Notes: generated by a model from the letters alone, not told the origin. 64,000 nucleotides of DNA from Bacteroidota bacterium (GCA_005798825.1 SYIL01000004.1:124001-188000); one strand, 5' to 3'; shown: positions 9,790 to 20,047, counted from the first letter of the stretch. Translations and numbers: made by a program.

Positions 9790-11199
9790 ATGACTCCTCT
9801 CACTTCAAAACAAACAACGCTTGTGTCTCCAATTAGTATTTCTGGGGTTGGACTTCATACAGGCTCGCAGGTTCAACTCACATTGAATCCCGCGCCAGAA
9901 AATCATGGTTATAAATTCAGGCGTACCGACTTAAAAGGAATGCCAATGATTGACGCAAACTGCGATTTGGTTTCAGATACAAGTCGTGGAACTACTTTAA
10001 GTATTGGAGATGTTTCGGTATCTACCGTAGAACATATTTTGGCCGCGCTGGTTGGCTTGGAAATAGACAATGTATTGATTGACATAGATGGGCCAGAAAT
10101 CCCAATAATGGATGGTAGTTGTGCGGCATTTGTTTCGGCTATTGATGCTACAGGAATTGTTGAGCAAGATTGTGATAGAGAATATTTTGACATTCCTTAC
10201 AACCTCAATTATACCGATGAGGAAAATAAAATAGAGATTGTTGCTATGCCTTTAAACGATTATCGGTTAACAGTCATGGTGGATTACAATTCCCCTGTTT
10301 TAGGTAGTCAGCACGCCGCTATTGCCAATATGACCAAATTTAAAAAAGAAATTTCTTCTTGCCGTACGTTTTGTTTTCTCCACGAACTCGAACATCTGCT
10401 AAGTAATAATTTGATTAAAGGTGGCGATCTCAATAACGCCATTGTTGTAGTTGATAAAGTTGTTGATCAAGGCGAATTAGATACATTGGCAACCATTTTT
10501 AAAAAACCTAAAGTAGAAGTAACCCAGCAAGGTATTCTGAACAATTTAGAATTGCGTTTTCCAAATGAACCCGCAAGACATAAACTATTGGATATGATTG
10601 GAGATTTGGCACTTATTGGAATGCCTATTCGGGGTCATATTATGGCCGCTCGTCCTGGGCATGCTAGTAATATAGCCTTTGCCCAAAAAATCAAACAAGT
10701 CATCAAAAAAGAAATGCGCAGAAAGAAAGAAGGAATCCCTTTTTATGACCCCAATCAGAAACCTTTATATTCAACAAAGCAAATTTTGCTTATGTTACCC
10801 CATGCCCACCCCTTTCTTCTGGTAGACAAAATAATTTACAAAGACGAAAAATCCATTGTAGGAATAAAAAATATCACCTTCGATCAACCATTTTTTGATG
10901 GCCATTTTCCAGGAGATCCGATTATGCCAGGCGTATTACAACTAGAAGCCATGGCACAATGTGGTGGACTGTTAGTATTGAGCACTGTACCAGATCCTGA
11001 AAACTATGCTACGTATTTTCTCAAAATTGACAATGCGAAGTTTAAAGAAAAAGTTTTACCTGGCGATACCATGCTTATGAAATTAGAACTCACAGAGCCT
11101 GTTCGAAGAGGGTTGTGCATGATGAAAGGTCGAGCCTGGGTTGGAGAAAAATTGGTTTGTGAATCTGAAATGATGGCACAAATTATAAAAGTGTCGTAA
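9790..11199 (+). CDS. lpxC-fabZ: bifunctional UDP-3-O-acyl-N-acetylglucosamine deacetylase / (3R)-hydroxyacyl-ACP dehydratase
   Basis: LpxC: SGVGLHTGSQVQLTLNPAPENHGYKFRR, VEHILAALVGLEIDNVLIDIDGPEIPIMDGS; FabZ: LPHAHPFLLVDKI, DGHFPGDPIMPGVLQLEAMAQ. Confidence 0.97.
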   Translation: MTPLTSKQTTLVSPISISGVGLHTGSQVQLTLNPAPENHGYKFRRTDLKGMPMIDANCDLVSDTSRGTTLSIGDVSVSTVEHILAALVGLEIDNVLIDIDGPEIPIMDGSCAAFVSAIDATGIVEQDCDREYFDIPYNLNYTDEENKIEIVAMPLNDYRLTVMVDYNSPVLGSQHAAIANMTKFKKEISSCRTFCFLHELEHLLSNNLIKGGDLNNAIVVVDKVVDQGELDTLATIFKKPKVEVTQQGILNNLELRFPNEPARHKLLDMIGDLALIGMPIRGHIMAARPGHASNIAFAQKIKQVIKKEMRRKKEGIPFYDPNQKPLYSTKQILLMLPHAHPFLLVDKIIYKDEKSIVGIKNITFDQPFFDGHFPGDPIMPGVLQLEAMAQCGGLLVLSTVPDPENYATYFLKIDNAKFKEKVLPGDTMLMKLELTEPVRRGLCMMKGRAWVGEKLVCESEMMAQIIKVS

Positions 11200-11215
11200 A
11201 AAATAATTATAAAGA

Positions 11216-11998
11216 ATGATTCAACCTCTAGCCTATATTCATCCTTCAGCGAAAATTGCAAGGCATGTAAATATCGACCCTTTCGTTACAATTCACGAAG
11301 ATGTGGAAATTGGACACGGGACACATATAATGTCTGGTGTAACCATTTTTAAGGGTAGTCGAGTCGGCAGTAATTGCACCATTTTTCCGGGTGCATCGAT
11401 CGGAGCAATTCCCCAAGATCTGAAATATGAAGGAGAAAATACCTTAACCATTATTGGAAACAATACCATAATTCGCGAATATGTAACCATTAATAAAGGA
11501 ACCAAGGCATCTGGTGTTACCACTGTTGGCAATAATGTGCTGTTGATGGCCTATGTTCATTTGGCGCATGATGTTGTGGTTGAAGATCATTGTATTTTGG
11601 CCAATAGCGTTCAGGTTGCAGGCCATGTATTGATTGGGGAGTGGGCAATTGTTGGGGGTGGTGCAATGGTTCACCAATTTGTGAAAATTGGGCGTCATTC
11701 TATGGTTAGCGGTGGTTCATTGGTTAGAAAGGATGTTCCACCTTACACAAAGGCTGCGCGTGAGCCCATTAGTTATGAAGGTGTCAACAGCGTCGGATTG
11801 CGTCGTAGAGGCTATACCATTGAAAAAACCACAGAAATACAAGATATCTATCGCATTTTATTTGTCAAGGGCTACAATACGACCACAGCGATAAAAATTA
11901 TTGAAACTGAATTTTCGCCCACCACAGAACGCGACGAGATCTTGCAATTTATTAAAGATTCCGATCGTGGAATCATGAAAGGGTATATTGGTAAATAG
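11216..11998 (+). CDS. lpxA: acyl-ACP--UDP-N-acetylglucosamine O-acyltransferase
   Basis: IHPSAKIARHVNIDPFVTIHEDVEIG; GAIPQDLKYEGENT; NTIIREYVTINKGT; NSVGLRRRGYT. Confidence 0.97.
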   Translation: MIQPLAYIHPSAKIARHVNIDPFVTIHEDVEIGHGTHIMSGVTIFKGSRVGSNCTIFPGASIGAIPQDLKYEGENTLTIIGNNTIIREYVTINKGTKASGVTTVGNNVLLMAYVHLAHDVVVEDHCILANSVQVAGHVLIGEWAIVGGGAMVHQFVKIGRHSMVSGGSLVRKDVPPYTKAAREPISYEGVNSVGLRRRGYTIEKTTEIQDIYRILFVKGYNTTTAIKIIETEFSPTTERDEILQFIKDSDRGIMKGYIGK

Positions 11999-12652
11999 AT
12001 GAATATTTCTTTGCGCAACTGTGGCAAAAATTTTCACCGCACATGGTTGTTTCGGGGATTATCAATGAATATTGTGGTCGATCCGCTGCATCCTGCACGA
12101 ATTGCCATTCTTGGCCCCAATGGCAGTGGGAAATCAACCTTGTGTTTATTGTTACTCGGACAAATTTCTCCTACAGAAGGTGAAGTGGTATGGCAAGATA
12201 TCAATGGCTCAATAATCGATTCGTCCCGATGGCATAATTATATTTCAATGACATCCCCTGCCATGGAATTGCCTGAAGAGTTTTCTTTGGAAGAATGGTT
12301 TGTATTTCATCAGACAATCAAGGGTTTTGCAAAGGGGGTTTCCCTCCATCAGTTTATGGATCTCTGCGAATTCTCCAAAGAGACTGCAACAAAAACATTG
12401 TTGACATTCTCCAGTGGAATGAAGCAACGGGTCAAATTGTGTATGGCGGCATTGGGTGTTGAGCCAGTTGTTGTTTTGGATGAGCCCTTAACAAATCTGG
12501 ACGAATCGGGGATTGTTTTATACCACCATCTTTACAGTGAATTTTTAAGCCATAAAACAGTGGTGGTTGCGTCCAATCGCCCAGATGAATATCGTTTTTG
12601 CAATCAATTTTATACCCTGGGAGAATCACAATTATTGCCCGCTAACCCATAA
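11999..12652 (+). CDS. ABC transporter ATP-binding protein (stand-alone)
   Basis: Walker A GPNGSGKST, signature LLTFSSGMKQRVKL, Walker B VVLDEPLTNLD. Confidence 0.92.
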   Translation: MNISLRNCGKNFHRTWLFRGLSMNIVVDPLHPARIAILGPNGSGKSTLCLLLLGQISPTEGEVVWQDINGSIIDSSRWHNYISMTSPAMELPEEFSLEEWFVFHQTIKGFAKGVSLHQFMDLCEFSKETATKTLLTFSSGMKQRVKLCMAALGVEPVVVLDEPLTNLDESGIVLYHHLYSEFLSHKTVVVASNRPDEYRFCNQFYTLGESQLLPANP

Positions 12653-14914
12653 TTTCTCGACTGTACATTGACCATTCAAACGGGTCATTTTCACAAAATA
12701 CATTCCGGGGGCTAAATTGGCCAAAGGTATTCCAACGCCTTTTTCCGATTGAAGCAGCACTGTTCTGTAAACGCATGATTGCTTGTCAGAAAAAACAGAA
12801 ATAGAAAGTTGCTCATGCACAGTACTATTTCGCTCAATATAGGCATAGGTATTACTTGGGTTGGGGTAAATTCTAAACAATGGGCGTTCCATTATGCTGT
12901 TTCTACTATCCAAAAGTTTTGTGGCTGAACTTGCGGCCCAAATCAAACCACCCCTACCCAATCCAAATACAATTTCTTGCAAGCTATCGCCTGTGAGTTC
13001 TGCCGTGGTGGGAATAATTCGCGAACCCATTCGGGGCATGATGGAATCTGAAATGCCATATTGAAGAAGCCAATTGGTGTCGTTTAAAAGCGAGTCTGTG
13101 TATGGATGTCCATCAATTTGGTATAGGCGTGTATAGCCATAAGCAGTTCCGACCAACAATTCCTGACGTCCATCCCCATTCAGGTCTGTTACCAGTGGAA
13201 CCGAATATCCAAAAGACTTCCAATTGGGTTGCGTAATATCAGCCCTCCATTCATTTCCACGAGCACCCCAAGCGTTTAGTGATCGCAGTGAGTATGTTAT
13301 TTCCGAAAGTTTACTTCCTTCAAACAGAGAAATACGCCCATTGTAGTGCCCAACTAAAATATCGGCAACCCCATCTTTATTAAAATCGTATACACAAGGG
13401 GCTGCATTGGACTCCCCTATGGCTGGAATATTGTTGAGTAGATTTGAGGTTTGGAATTCCCACTGAATTGCTTTTTTTGGTCCGGCCTTGTTTTGAAAAC
13501 AAACAATTTTTCCGCTCAAAAGGCCCAAGAGTAGGTCTTGGTCTCCATCCCCATCAATATCACCAATGGTGGGAACTATGTGCTGATAATTAGAATCGGA
13601 GAGTGAAAGATAATTTAATGTTTTCAATTGAAAAATGGGCTTTGTTTTGGTTCCTATATTTTCGAAAAGTGCCAATCGGTCACTTTTTCCCAGGGTTTTC
13701 GAAAAATCACCATTGTTTGCAACCAATAAATCCTTGTCTCCATCGGCATCAATATCCACAAAAACAGGTGCCGAGCGGGCACCAAGATCCAGGGTTTTTT
13801 CGCACAAAAAATTGGATTTTACAAATTGAAAATTTGGCTTGTTAGCGACTCCCTTATTTTGATAATACCAGATCTGTTGCGTTTCTTTCACATCAACAAA
13901 GTCATTGGGTGAGATGAGTAAATCTTCGATGCCATCACCACTTGCATCAATCAAATACCCTGCAGGGAAAGTAATTTTATTCGCGGGAAGCGTGTTTTGA
14001 GGAAAAAGAGTATCTACTCGAATCATTGTATCGTATTTGTGATTCACATTTTTGCGTCCATTCTCTAAAAAAACAAATCGAGAAAATCCAATATTCGATA
14101 TAAGCATCTCTTTGTCACCATCGGCATCAAAATCAAACATTAAACAAGAAGATCCGCCGGTGTGACGGGGTGTAAGTTTGTCTTTGTATGGACATTCCCC
14201 TAAGGAAATTGAATTGTCAAATCCTTCATTAAAATATCCAAAGCACACATCCATAATCTGAAATTCAAACGTATCCTTTGACCACCCTTTTTCGACCCTA
14301 ACATCTCTAAATTCTCGGTAAGTGTAATTTCCTTGGTCATAAGAGACAATATCCAAATCTCCATCTCCATCAATATCTGATATTTCTGGCATATCAAATT
14401 TGCTAAAGCTCAATGGATTGTACAAATTAAAAAATGAAGAATCAAATTGATTGCGGTAGTACCAATTGCCCAAACCCTTAAATGACGGGTGTTTACTCCC
14501 CATGGGAGTTTTGTTGATGAAAATCTGCAAATCACTGCTTTCGGACAGCGTAAATACATCCAATTTGCCATCGCTATTTAAATCTGCAGTTTTGTAAAAA
14601 TACAATCCCTTTGGCAATGAACTCTCGTATTCTGGGGCATATAAAAACACATCTCCTTTTGAACGTATAAAGGGCAACAACTTGGCATCAAATCGGTCAA
14701 AAATCAACAGGTCCATTTGTTGGTCGCCATTGAGATCCATTTTGCAAAATTGGGGCGAATTAAATCCTCCGACAAAGGGTTGTTCAATCGAAAAAGAACC
14801 ATCAAACAATTGAAATCCAGAAGGATTAATTCGGTAGTTGTATTGCGCGTTAACAGAAAAAATATGGAGAAAAAAAAGAACAATAATAACCAATTTTTTC
14901 TTGGGGTGAAACAT
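12632..14914 (-). CDS. FG-GAP/VCBS repeat secreted protein with T9SS type A sorting domain
   Basis: Signal peptide from MFHPKKKLVIIVLFFLHIFSVNAQ (14914); about nine DxDGDGDxDLL-type repeats; C-term FRIYPNPSNTYAYIERN...LAPGMYFVKMTRLNGQCTVEKLWV. Confidence 0.9.
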   Translation of the reverse strand: MFHPKKKLVIIVLFFLHIFSVNAQYNYRINPSGFQLFDGSFSIEQPFVGGFNSPQFCKMDLNGDQQMDLLIFDRFDAKLLPFIRSKGDVFLYAPEYESSLPKGLYFYKTADLNSDGKLDVFTLSESSDLQIFINKTPMGSKHPSFKGLGNWYYRNQFDSSFFNLYNPLSFSKFDMPEISDIDGDGDLDIVSYDQGNYTYREFRDVRVEKGWSKDTFEFQIMDVCFGYFNEGFDNSISLGECPYKDKLTPRHTGGSSCLMFDFDADGDKEMLISNIGFSRFVFLENGRKNVNHKYDTMIRVDTLFPQNTLPANKITFPAGYLIDASGDGIEDLLISPNDFVDVKETQQIWYYQNKGVANKPNFQFVKSNFLCEKTLDLGARSAPVFVDIDADGDKDLLVANNGDFSKTLGKSDRLALFENIGTKTKPIFQLKTLNYLSLSDSNYQHIVPTIGDIDGDGDQDLLLGLLSGKIVCFQNKAGPKKAIQWEFQTSNLLNNIPAIGESNAAPCVYDFNKDGVADILVGHYNGRISLFEGSKLSEITYSLRSLNAWGARGNEWRADITQPNWKSFGYSVPLVTDLNGDGRQELLVGTAYGYTRLYQIDGHPYTDSLLNDTNWLLQYGISDSIMPRMGSRIIPTTAELTGDSLQEIVFGLGRGGLIWAASSATKLLDSRNSIMERPLFRIYPNPSNTYAYIERNSTVHEQLSISVFSDKQSCVYRTVLLQSEKGVGIPLANLAPGMYFVKMTRLNGQCTVEKLWVSGQ

Positions 14915-15293
14915 TAAATCTAACGGCCAATCATACAATTGTGAAAATCTGTCAGACTCGGATGCGCTGGGCTTTAAATCAATTGACAGGTCCATTATAC
15001 AAATATACATGTATATGTATTGAAGACAAATAAACAAGGCCAAGCGAAGCCCAAATGGAGAATATCAAGAGAATTAAAAAACAATGCGGAGGGATTTTTA
15101 CATTTTGGTTAACCGGGTTACATGCGCCCGTCTTTTTTCAATTACCACATTGCCTTTATTCGCCCTATCAAAAATGAAATGCAATTTGTTAATTTCGGTG
15201 GATGGGATTACAAAGCCATTTGTTTTCAATCAAACGAAATAGACACCCATTGATTTGGGGATTTCTTATGGGTATTTACAGCGATAAAATCAT

Positions 15294-15301
15294 TAGGTTT
15301 G
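15294..15301 (+). promoter_or_regulatory. TAnnTTTG -7 element (TAGGTTTG) abutting the murF start codon
   Basis: Only 4 nt separate the element from the ATG at 15306. Confidence 0.4.
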
Positions 15302-15305
15302 AATC

Positions 15306-16634
15306 ATGTCTGATACTCCTGTAATCCACACAATTTACAAGGCATTTGTAGATTCTGGTTTTCAGATTTGTACTGATTCCAGATCGATTCAATCGGGATG
15401 CGTATTTTTTTGTTTACGCGGAGACCACTTTGACGGCAATGCATTTGCAGTTCGCGCTCATGAGCAAGGGGCATCTGCGGTTGTAATAGACTGTGAGACC
15501 CACAAAGGGGACCCCCGATTTATTTGGGTTGAGAATACAACTACTGCCCTCCAATTACTGGCCAAACACCACGCGGATCAAATGTCCGCAAAAATAATAG
15601 TTGTGGGTGGTAGCAATGGCAAAACCACAACCAAAGAAATTGCAAAGATTGTATTGGAACGAATAGGTGTTACCCTAGCCACTCCGGGCAATTGGAATAA
15701 CCATATTGGGGTTCCACTCACACTTCTCTCGTTGAGAGAAATGCACGAATTTGCGATCATCGAGATGGGAACCAATCACCCAGGTGAAATGAAAATACTC
15801 TGTGATCTTGTCCGACCCGATTTGGGCTTAATAACGAATATTGGCAAAGAGCATTTGGAGGGATTTGGAAACATTGAATCAGTAGCGCTTGAAGAAAGTG
15901 AATTATTTCTTTGTTTGCTGAATCACAAGCGCAAAGGAATTGTAAATATTGATGATCCTTGGCTTAGCCAAATGGGTGGGCGATTGGATTCAGTTTTAAC
16001 CATCAGTACAAAAAATTCAAAAGCCGATTTGTTTGCAGAAATAACGGCAGAGATGCCCATTTTGACATTCAATTTGTATCACAACCAGAAATTGGTGGGG
16101 GCTTTTAAATCTTCTCTCAGTGGGGGGTTCAATGCCTATAATCTTCTTTTCGGAGCTTCTTTAGGAATCGAAATGAAACTCAAGCCTTTTGAAGCAATGA
16201 GCCTTGCGGTATCTTATATCCCCACCAACAATCGCAGTGAATGGCGAAAAATAGGGAATACCCAAATTTTCTTAGATGCATACAATGCAAATCCGAGTTC
16301 AATGTCAGCAGCACTCAGAAGTTTTGCGACTTTGGATGGAAAAAAAACAATTTTTTTGGGAGATATGCTAGAATTGGGTGATCACAGCGTGTTAGAACAC
16401 CAACAATTATTTGACCTCGTTACTGCATTGGGACTGGCCGATACTACACATCTTGTGGGAACTGAATTTTCTCGTTCATGTATCGAACATCCATTTATTT
16501 ATGATACCGTTGATTCTTTGCTGGCGTGGCTCGATACCCATTCTGTAGACAGTGAGTTTGTTTTTGTCAAAGGAAGCCGTGGGATGAAAATGGAACGTGT
16601 ATTGTTGCATTTTGATCCACGTATAGCGTCATAA
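15306..16634 (+). CDS. murF: UDP-N-acetylmuramoyl-tripeptide--D-alanyl-D-alanine ligase
   Basis: TDSRSIQSGCVFFCLRGDHFDGN; VVGGSNGKTTTKEIAKIVL; TPGNWNNHIGVPLTLL; FLGDMLELGDHS. Confidence 0.96.
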   Translation: MSDTPVIHTIYKAFVDSGFQICTDSRSIQSGCVFFCLRGDHFDGNAFAVRAHEQGASAVVIDCETHKGDPRFIWVENTTTALQLLAKHHADQMSAKIIVVGGSNGKTTTKEIAKIVLERIGVTLATPGNWNNHIGVPLTLLSLREMHEFAIIEMGTNHPGEMKILCDLVRPDLGLITNIGKEHLEGFGNIESVALEESELFLCLLNHKRKGIVNIDDPWLSQMGGRLDSVLTISTKNSKADLFAEITAEMPILTFNLYHNQKLVGAFKSSLSGGFNAYNLLFGASLGIEMKLKPFEAMSLAVSYIPTNNRSEWRKIGNTQIFLDAYNANPSSMSAALRSFATLDGKKTIFLGDMLELGDHSVLEHQQLFDLVTALGLADTTHLVGTEFSRSCIEHPFIYDTVDSLLAWLDTHSVDSEFVFVKGSRGMKMERVLLHFDPRIAS

Positions 16635-16636
16635 TA

Positions 16637-16671
16637 CCTTTTAAGGGGGGCCTTCAATACCTTAAGGGGCA
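16637..16671. terminator. possible bidirectional terminator between convergent murF and nuoH
   Basis: CCTTTTAAGGGGGGCCTTCAATACCTTAAGGGG contains overlapping CCTT/AAGG inverted repeats in the 56-nt convergent gap. Confidence 0.3.
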
Positions 16672-16690
16672 GAATGTTTTGTTTTTTGGG

Positions 16691-17716
16691 CTAGGGTTGG
16701 TTTAATAAAATCACGACGCCGGTGATTAAAAGATTGATGATAGACAATGGAATCATTGATTTCCACCCCAATTGCATCAATTGATCGTACCTAAATCGAG
16801 GCAATGTCCAACGAATCCACATAAATACAAATACAAAGAAGAATATTTTGCCAAACATCACAATTACTTGCAATACTCCCAAAAGCAAAGGATCAGCAAT
16901 CAGGTTCAATCCAGGAAAATTATATCCACCGAAAAATACACAGGCTATAACAGCACTTGAAATAAACATATTGATATATTCGGCAAACAAATAAAATCCC
17001 AATTTCATACTAGAATACTCTGCATGATACCCACCAATCAGTTCGGTTTCACATTCTGCCAAATCAAATGGTGCGCGGTTACATTCTGCCAATGCACAGG
17101 TAAAAAACAACAAAAATCCGAGGGGTTGATACCAGATATTCCAATTCAATCCCTGTTGTTGTTCAACAATCTCTCGCAAACTCAGGGTGCCACTCATCAT
17201 CACAATGGCGATCAGCGAAAGACCCATACTGAGTTCATAGCTTATCATTTGCGCACTGGCTCGAATCGCGCCGTACAATGAATATTTGTTGTTGCTGGCC
17301 CAACCTCCGATCATGATTCCGTATACTCCAATACTCACAATACCCATGATATACAAAACGCCAATATCCACGTCAGCAACTTGCAGACTTACAGTTCGTC
17401 CAAAAATAGGCAAACTTCCGCCCCAAGGAATTACAGCACTGGTGATAGTGGCAACGACCATCGCCAAGGCAGGCCCTAAAATAAAGAGCCATTTTTCAGC
17501 ATTTTTGGGAATTAGTTCTTCCTTAAACAAGAGTTTTCCACCATCTGCAAAGGGTTGAAATATGCCAAAAGGCCCCACCCGATTTGGTCCCAATCTATCC
17601 TGGAAAAATGCTGCAATCTTTCGCTCACCAAAAGTAAAATACAGGGCCATTAGCAAGGTAATAGCCAAGATGATTAGAATTAAAATAAGCTTTTCCAATA
17701 ACATTGCATTGTCCAT
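16691..17716 (-). CDS. nuoH: NADH-quinone oxidoreductase subunit H
   Basis: GERKIAAFFQDRLGPNRVGPFGIFQPFADGGKLLFKEE; RAPFDLAECETELIGGYHAEYSSMKLGFYLFAEY. Confidence 0.98.
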   Translation of the reverse strand: MDNAMLLEKLILILIILAITLLMALYFTFGERKIAAFFQDRLGPNRVGPFGIFQPFADGGKLLFKEELIPKNAEKWLFILGPALAMVVATITSAVIPWGGSLPIFGRTVSLQVADVDIGVLYIMGIVSIGVYGIMIGGWASNNKYSLYGAIRASAQMISYELSMGLSLIAIVMMSGTLSLREIVEQQQGLNWNIWYQPLGFLLFFTCALAECNRAPFDLAECETELIGGYHAEYSSMKLGFYLFAEYINMFISSAVIACVFFGGYNFPGLNLIADPLLLGVLQVIVMFGKIFFFVFVFMWIRWTLPRFRYDQLMQLGWKSMIPLSIINLLITGVVILLNQP

Positions 17717-17722
17717 AATTGC

Positions 17723-18691
17723 CTAAGCCTTGTTTAATAAAATTGTATGTTTGGGCGCATCTTCAAGATAATGATTGGCCGAAATCACAGAGGAACGGTC
17801 AATATTTCGCGGTCCTTCAATCGTCCAATCAAATTTGTCTTTTTTCTCAAAGCGACATTCATTGCAAATAAATTCTTTAACCTCGCCATATTGGTCTTTT
17901 CTTGCTGTAACTCGCGCAATTTCATCGCCAATCATCCAAACAACCGCTTTGCCTTTACAGCAAGAACAATTGCGGTGAGCGTCCATGGGTTTTGTATACC
18001 AAACCCGAGATTTAAATCGGAATGTTTTATCAGTAAGGGCACCAACTGGACAGACATCGATTACATTGCCAATAAAGTCGTTTTTGAGGTTTTTTTCTAT
18101 AAATGTACCGATTTCTGTGGCATCACCGCGCATTAAAATTCCATGTTCTCGCTTATCGGTCAATTGGTTGGCTACATATACACAGCGATAACAAAGAATG
18201 CAACGGGTCATGTGTAATTTAATATATTCACCGATGTCTATTTTATCAAATGTTCTGCGTTCAAAATCGTAACGGGTATTTGATTTTCCATGCGCATAGG
18301 CCAAATTCTGTAAATCGCATTCACCCGCTTGGTCGCAAATGGGACAATCCAAGGGGTGATTTATTAGCAAAAACTCAACAACACCAGCGCGTGCTTCAAG
18401 CACTTTTTCGCTTATTTTGTTGTTGACTTCCATTCCATCGGCTACCAAAGTCATACAGCTAGCGACCAGTTTGGGCATTGGACGGGGATCTTTTTCTGAA
18501 CCTTTGACTACTTCTACCAAGCAGGTTCGACATTTTCCACCACTTCCATCAAGACTTGAATAGTAGCACATCGCTGGGGGAACTGCTTCACCGCCAATCA
18601 ATCGTGCGGCATTTAAAATTGTGGTTCCAGGATCAACCTCCAACTGAATCCCATCGATGATTATTTTAAATTTTATATCTGAATCTGTCAT
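17723..18691 (-). CDS. nuoG: NADH-quinone oxidoreductase subunit G-like 2Fe-2S/4Fe-4S protein (short form)
   Basis: 2Fe-2S ferredoxin N-terminus with GGKCRTCLVEV; HPLDCPICDQAGECDLQ; CILCYRCVYV; lacks the molybdopterin-oxidoreductase-like C-terminal domain (322 aa). Confidence 0.9.
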   Translation of the reverse strand: MTDSDIKFKIIIDGIQLEVDPGTTILNAARLIGGEAVPPAMCYYSSLDGSGGKCRTCLVEVVKGSEKDPRPMPKLVASCMTLVADGMEVNNKISEKVLEARAGVVEFLLINHPLDCPICDQAGECDLQNLAYAHGKSNTRYDFERRTFDKIDIGEYIKLHMTRCILCYRCVYVANQLTDKREHGILMRGDATEIGTFIEKNLKNDFIGNVIDVCPVGALTDKTFRFKSRVWYTKPMDAHRNCSCCKGKAVVWMIGDEIARVTARKDQYGEVKEFICNECRFEKKDKFDWTIEGPRNIDRSSVISANHYLEDAPKHTILLNKA

Positions 18692-18694
18692 GGG

Positions 18695-20047
18695 TTATGC
18701 GTTATTTAAAACAGGAATGTTTATCCCAACCAGTCCATAATTTTTTACCAAGCATAATGCGGGCTCTTTAACATGCCATTCGAATTCTTCTCTAAAATGA
18801 CGAATTGCTGAAGCAACAGGCCATGCTGCAGCCTCTCCTAGAGGACAAATCGTATTGCCATCTATTTTGCGTTGAATATCCCAAAGTAAATCGATGTCTT
18901 CGATCTTACCATGCCCGTGTTCCAGACGATGAAATATCTTTTCCATCCAGCCCGTACCTTCGCGACAAGGACTGCATTGACCGCAACTTTCGTGGTGGTA
19001 AAACCGCGTGAAATTCCAAGTATTTTTGACGATGCATTGGTTTTCATCATAGACAATAAATCCCCCAGATCCCAGCATACTTCCAGTGATGAAGCCACCA
19101 TCTGACAAACTTTCGTAACTCATTAAGCGTTGGTCACCGTTTGCGGTTTTGCATACAAGGTGGTGAGGCAGTATTGGTACAGACGATCCACCTGGAACAC
19201 AAGCCTTTAATTGTTTTCCATTTTTAATGCCCCCACAATAGTCGTCTCCATACAGAAATTCTTCAACGGATATTCCCAAGGATATTTCATATACACCTGG
19301 CTTATTGATGTTGCCACAAGCTGAAATAAGTTTGGTTCCAGTACTTTTTCCAATGCCAATCTTGGCATATGCGTCGCCTCCTTCATTTACGATAGGAACA
19401 ATTGCGGCAATGGTTTCTACATTGTTCACAACAGTGGGTCTTCCCCACAATCCTTTCACAGCAGGAAAAGGAGGTTTAATGCGTGGATTTCCTCGATTCC
19501 CTTCTAAACTTTCGATCATGGCTGTTTCCTCTCCGCAGATATAAGCCCCAGCACCACAAGTGACAGCCAATTCTAAGTCGTAGCCACTGCCCAATATATT
19601 TTTACCCAAATACCCTTTATGATACGCTTCTGCAATGGCTTTTTCTAGAATCTGAATGATATACATGTATTCTCCGCGAACATAAATATAAGAAAGATTA
19701 CAACCCAAAGCATACGAAGACAAAATCATTCCCTCAATCAACAAATGGGGGATTTTTTCCATTAAATAGCGATCTTTAAAAGTTCCTGGCTCACTTTCAT
19801 CTGCATTGCACAGAAAATGACGGGGAACACCTTCTGGCTTTGCAATAAAACTCCATTTCATTCCTGTAGGAAAACCCGCTCCCCCTCTACCCCGAAGACC
19901 AGACTTTTTAACTTCTTCTACAATCTCGTTTGGAGACATTGAATTGAGTGCCTTCTCAAGGGCTCTATACCCCCCTTTTTTTTGGTATCCATCAATGCCA
20001 TTGATGCCTTCAACCAAAACGTGTTCTAACAGTAGTTTACGATCCAT
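18695..20047 (-). CDS. nuoF: NADH-quinone oxidoreductase subunit F
   Basis: KSGLRGRGGAGFPTGMKWSF; GAGAYICGEETAMIESLEGNRGNPRIKPPFPA; ESCGQCSPCREGTGWM. Confidence 0.98.
   Translation of the reverse strand: MDRKLLLEHVLVEGINGIDGYQKKGGYRALEKALNSMSPNEIVEEVKKSGLRGRGGAGFPTGMKWSFIAKPEGVPRHFLCNADESEPGTFKDRYLMEKIPHLLIEGMILSSYALGCNLSYIYVRGEYMYIIQILEKAIAEAYHKGYLGKNILGSGYDLELAVTCGAGAYICGEETAMIESLEGNRGNPRIKPPFPAVKGLWGRPTVVNNVETIAAIVPIVNEGGDAYAKIGIGKSTGTKLISACGNINKPGVYEISLGISVEEFLYGDDYCGGIKNGKQLKACVPGGSSVPILPHHLVCKTANGDQRLMSYESLSDGGFITGSMLGSGGFIVYDENQCIVKNTWNFTRFYHHESCGQCSPCREGTGWMEKIFHRLEHGHGKIEDIDLLWDIQRKIDGNTICPLGEAAAWPVASAIRHFREEFEWHVKEPALCLVKNYGLVGINIPVLNNA

Noticed and set aside
12632-14914. DNA-level repeat array suggested by periodic ATCNCCATC motifs
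   Set aside because: Explained by FG-GAP DxDGDxD protein repeats.
16637-16671. Two near-copies of AATACCTT(TT)AAGGGG as a possible repeat array
   Set aside because: Only two short copies, best explained as hairpin arms in a convergent gap; no CRISPR.
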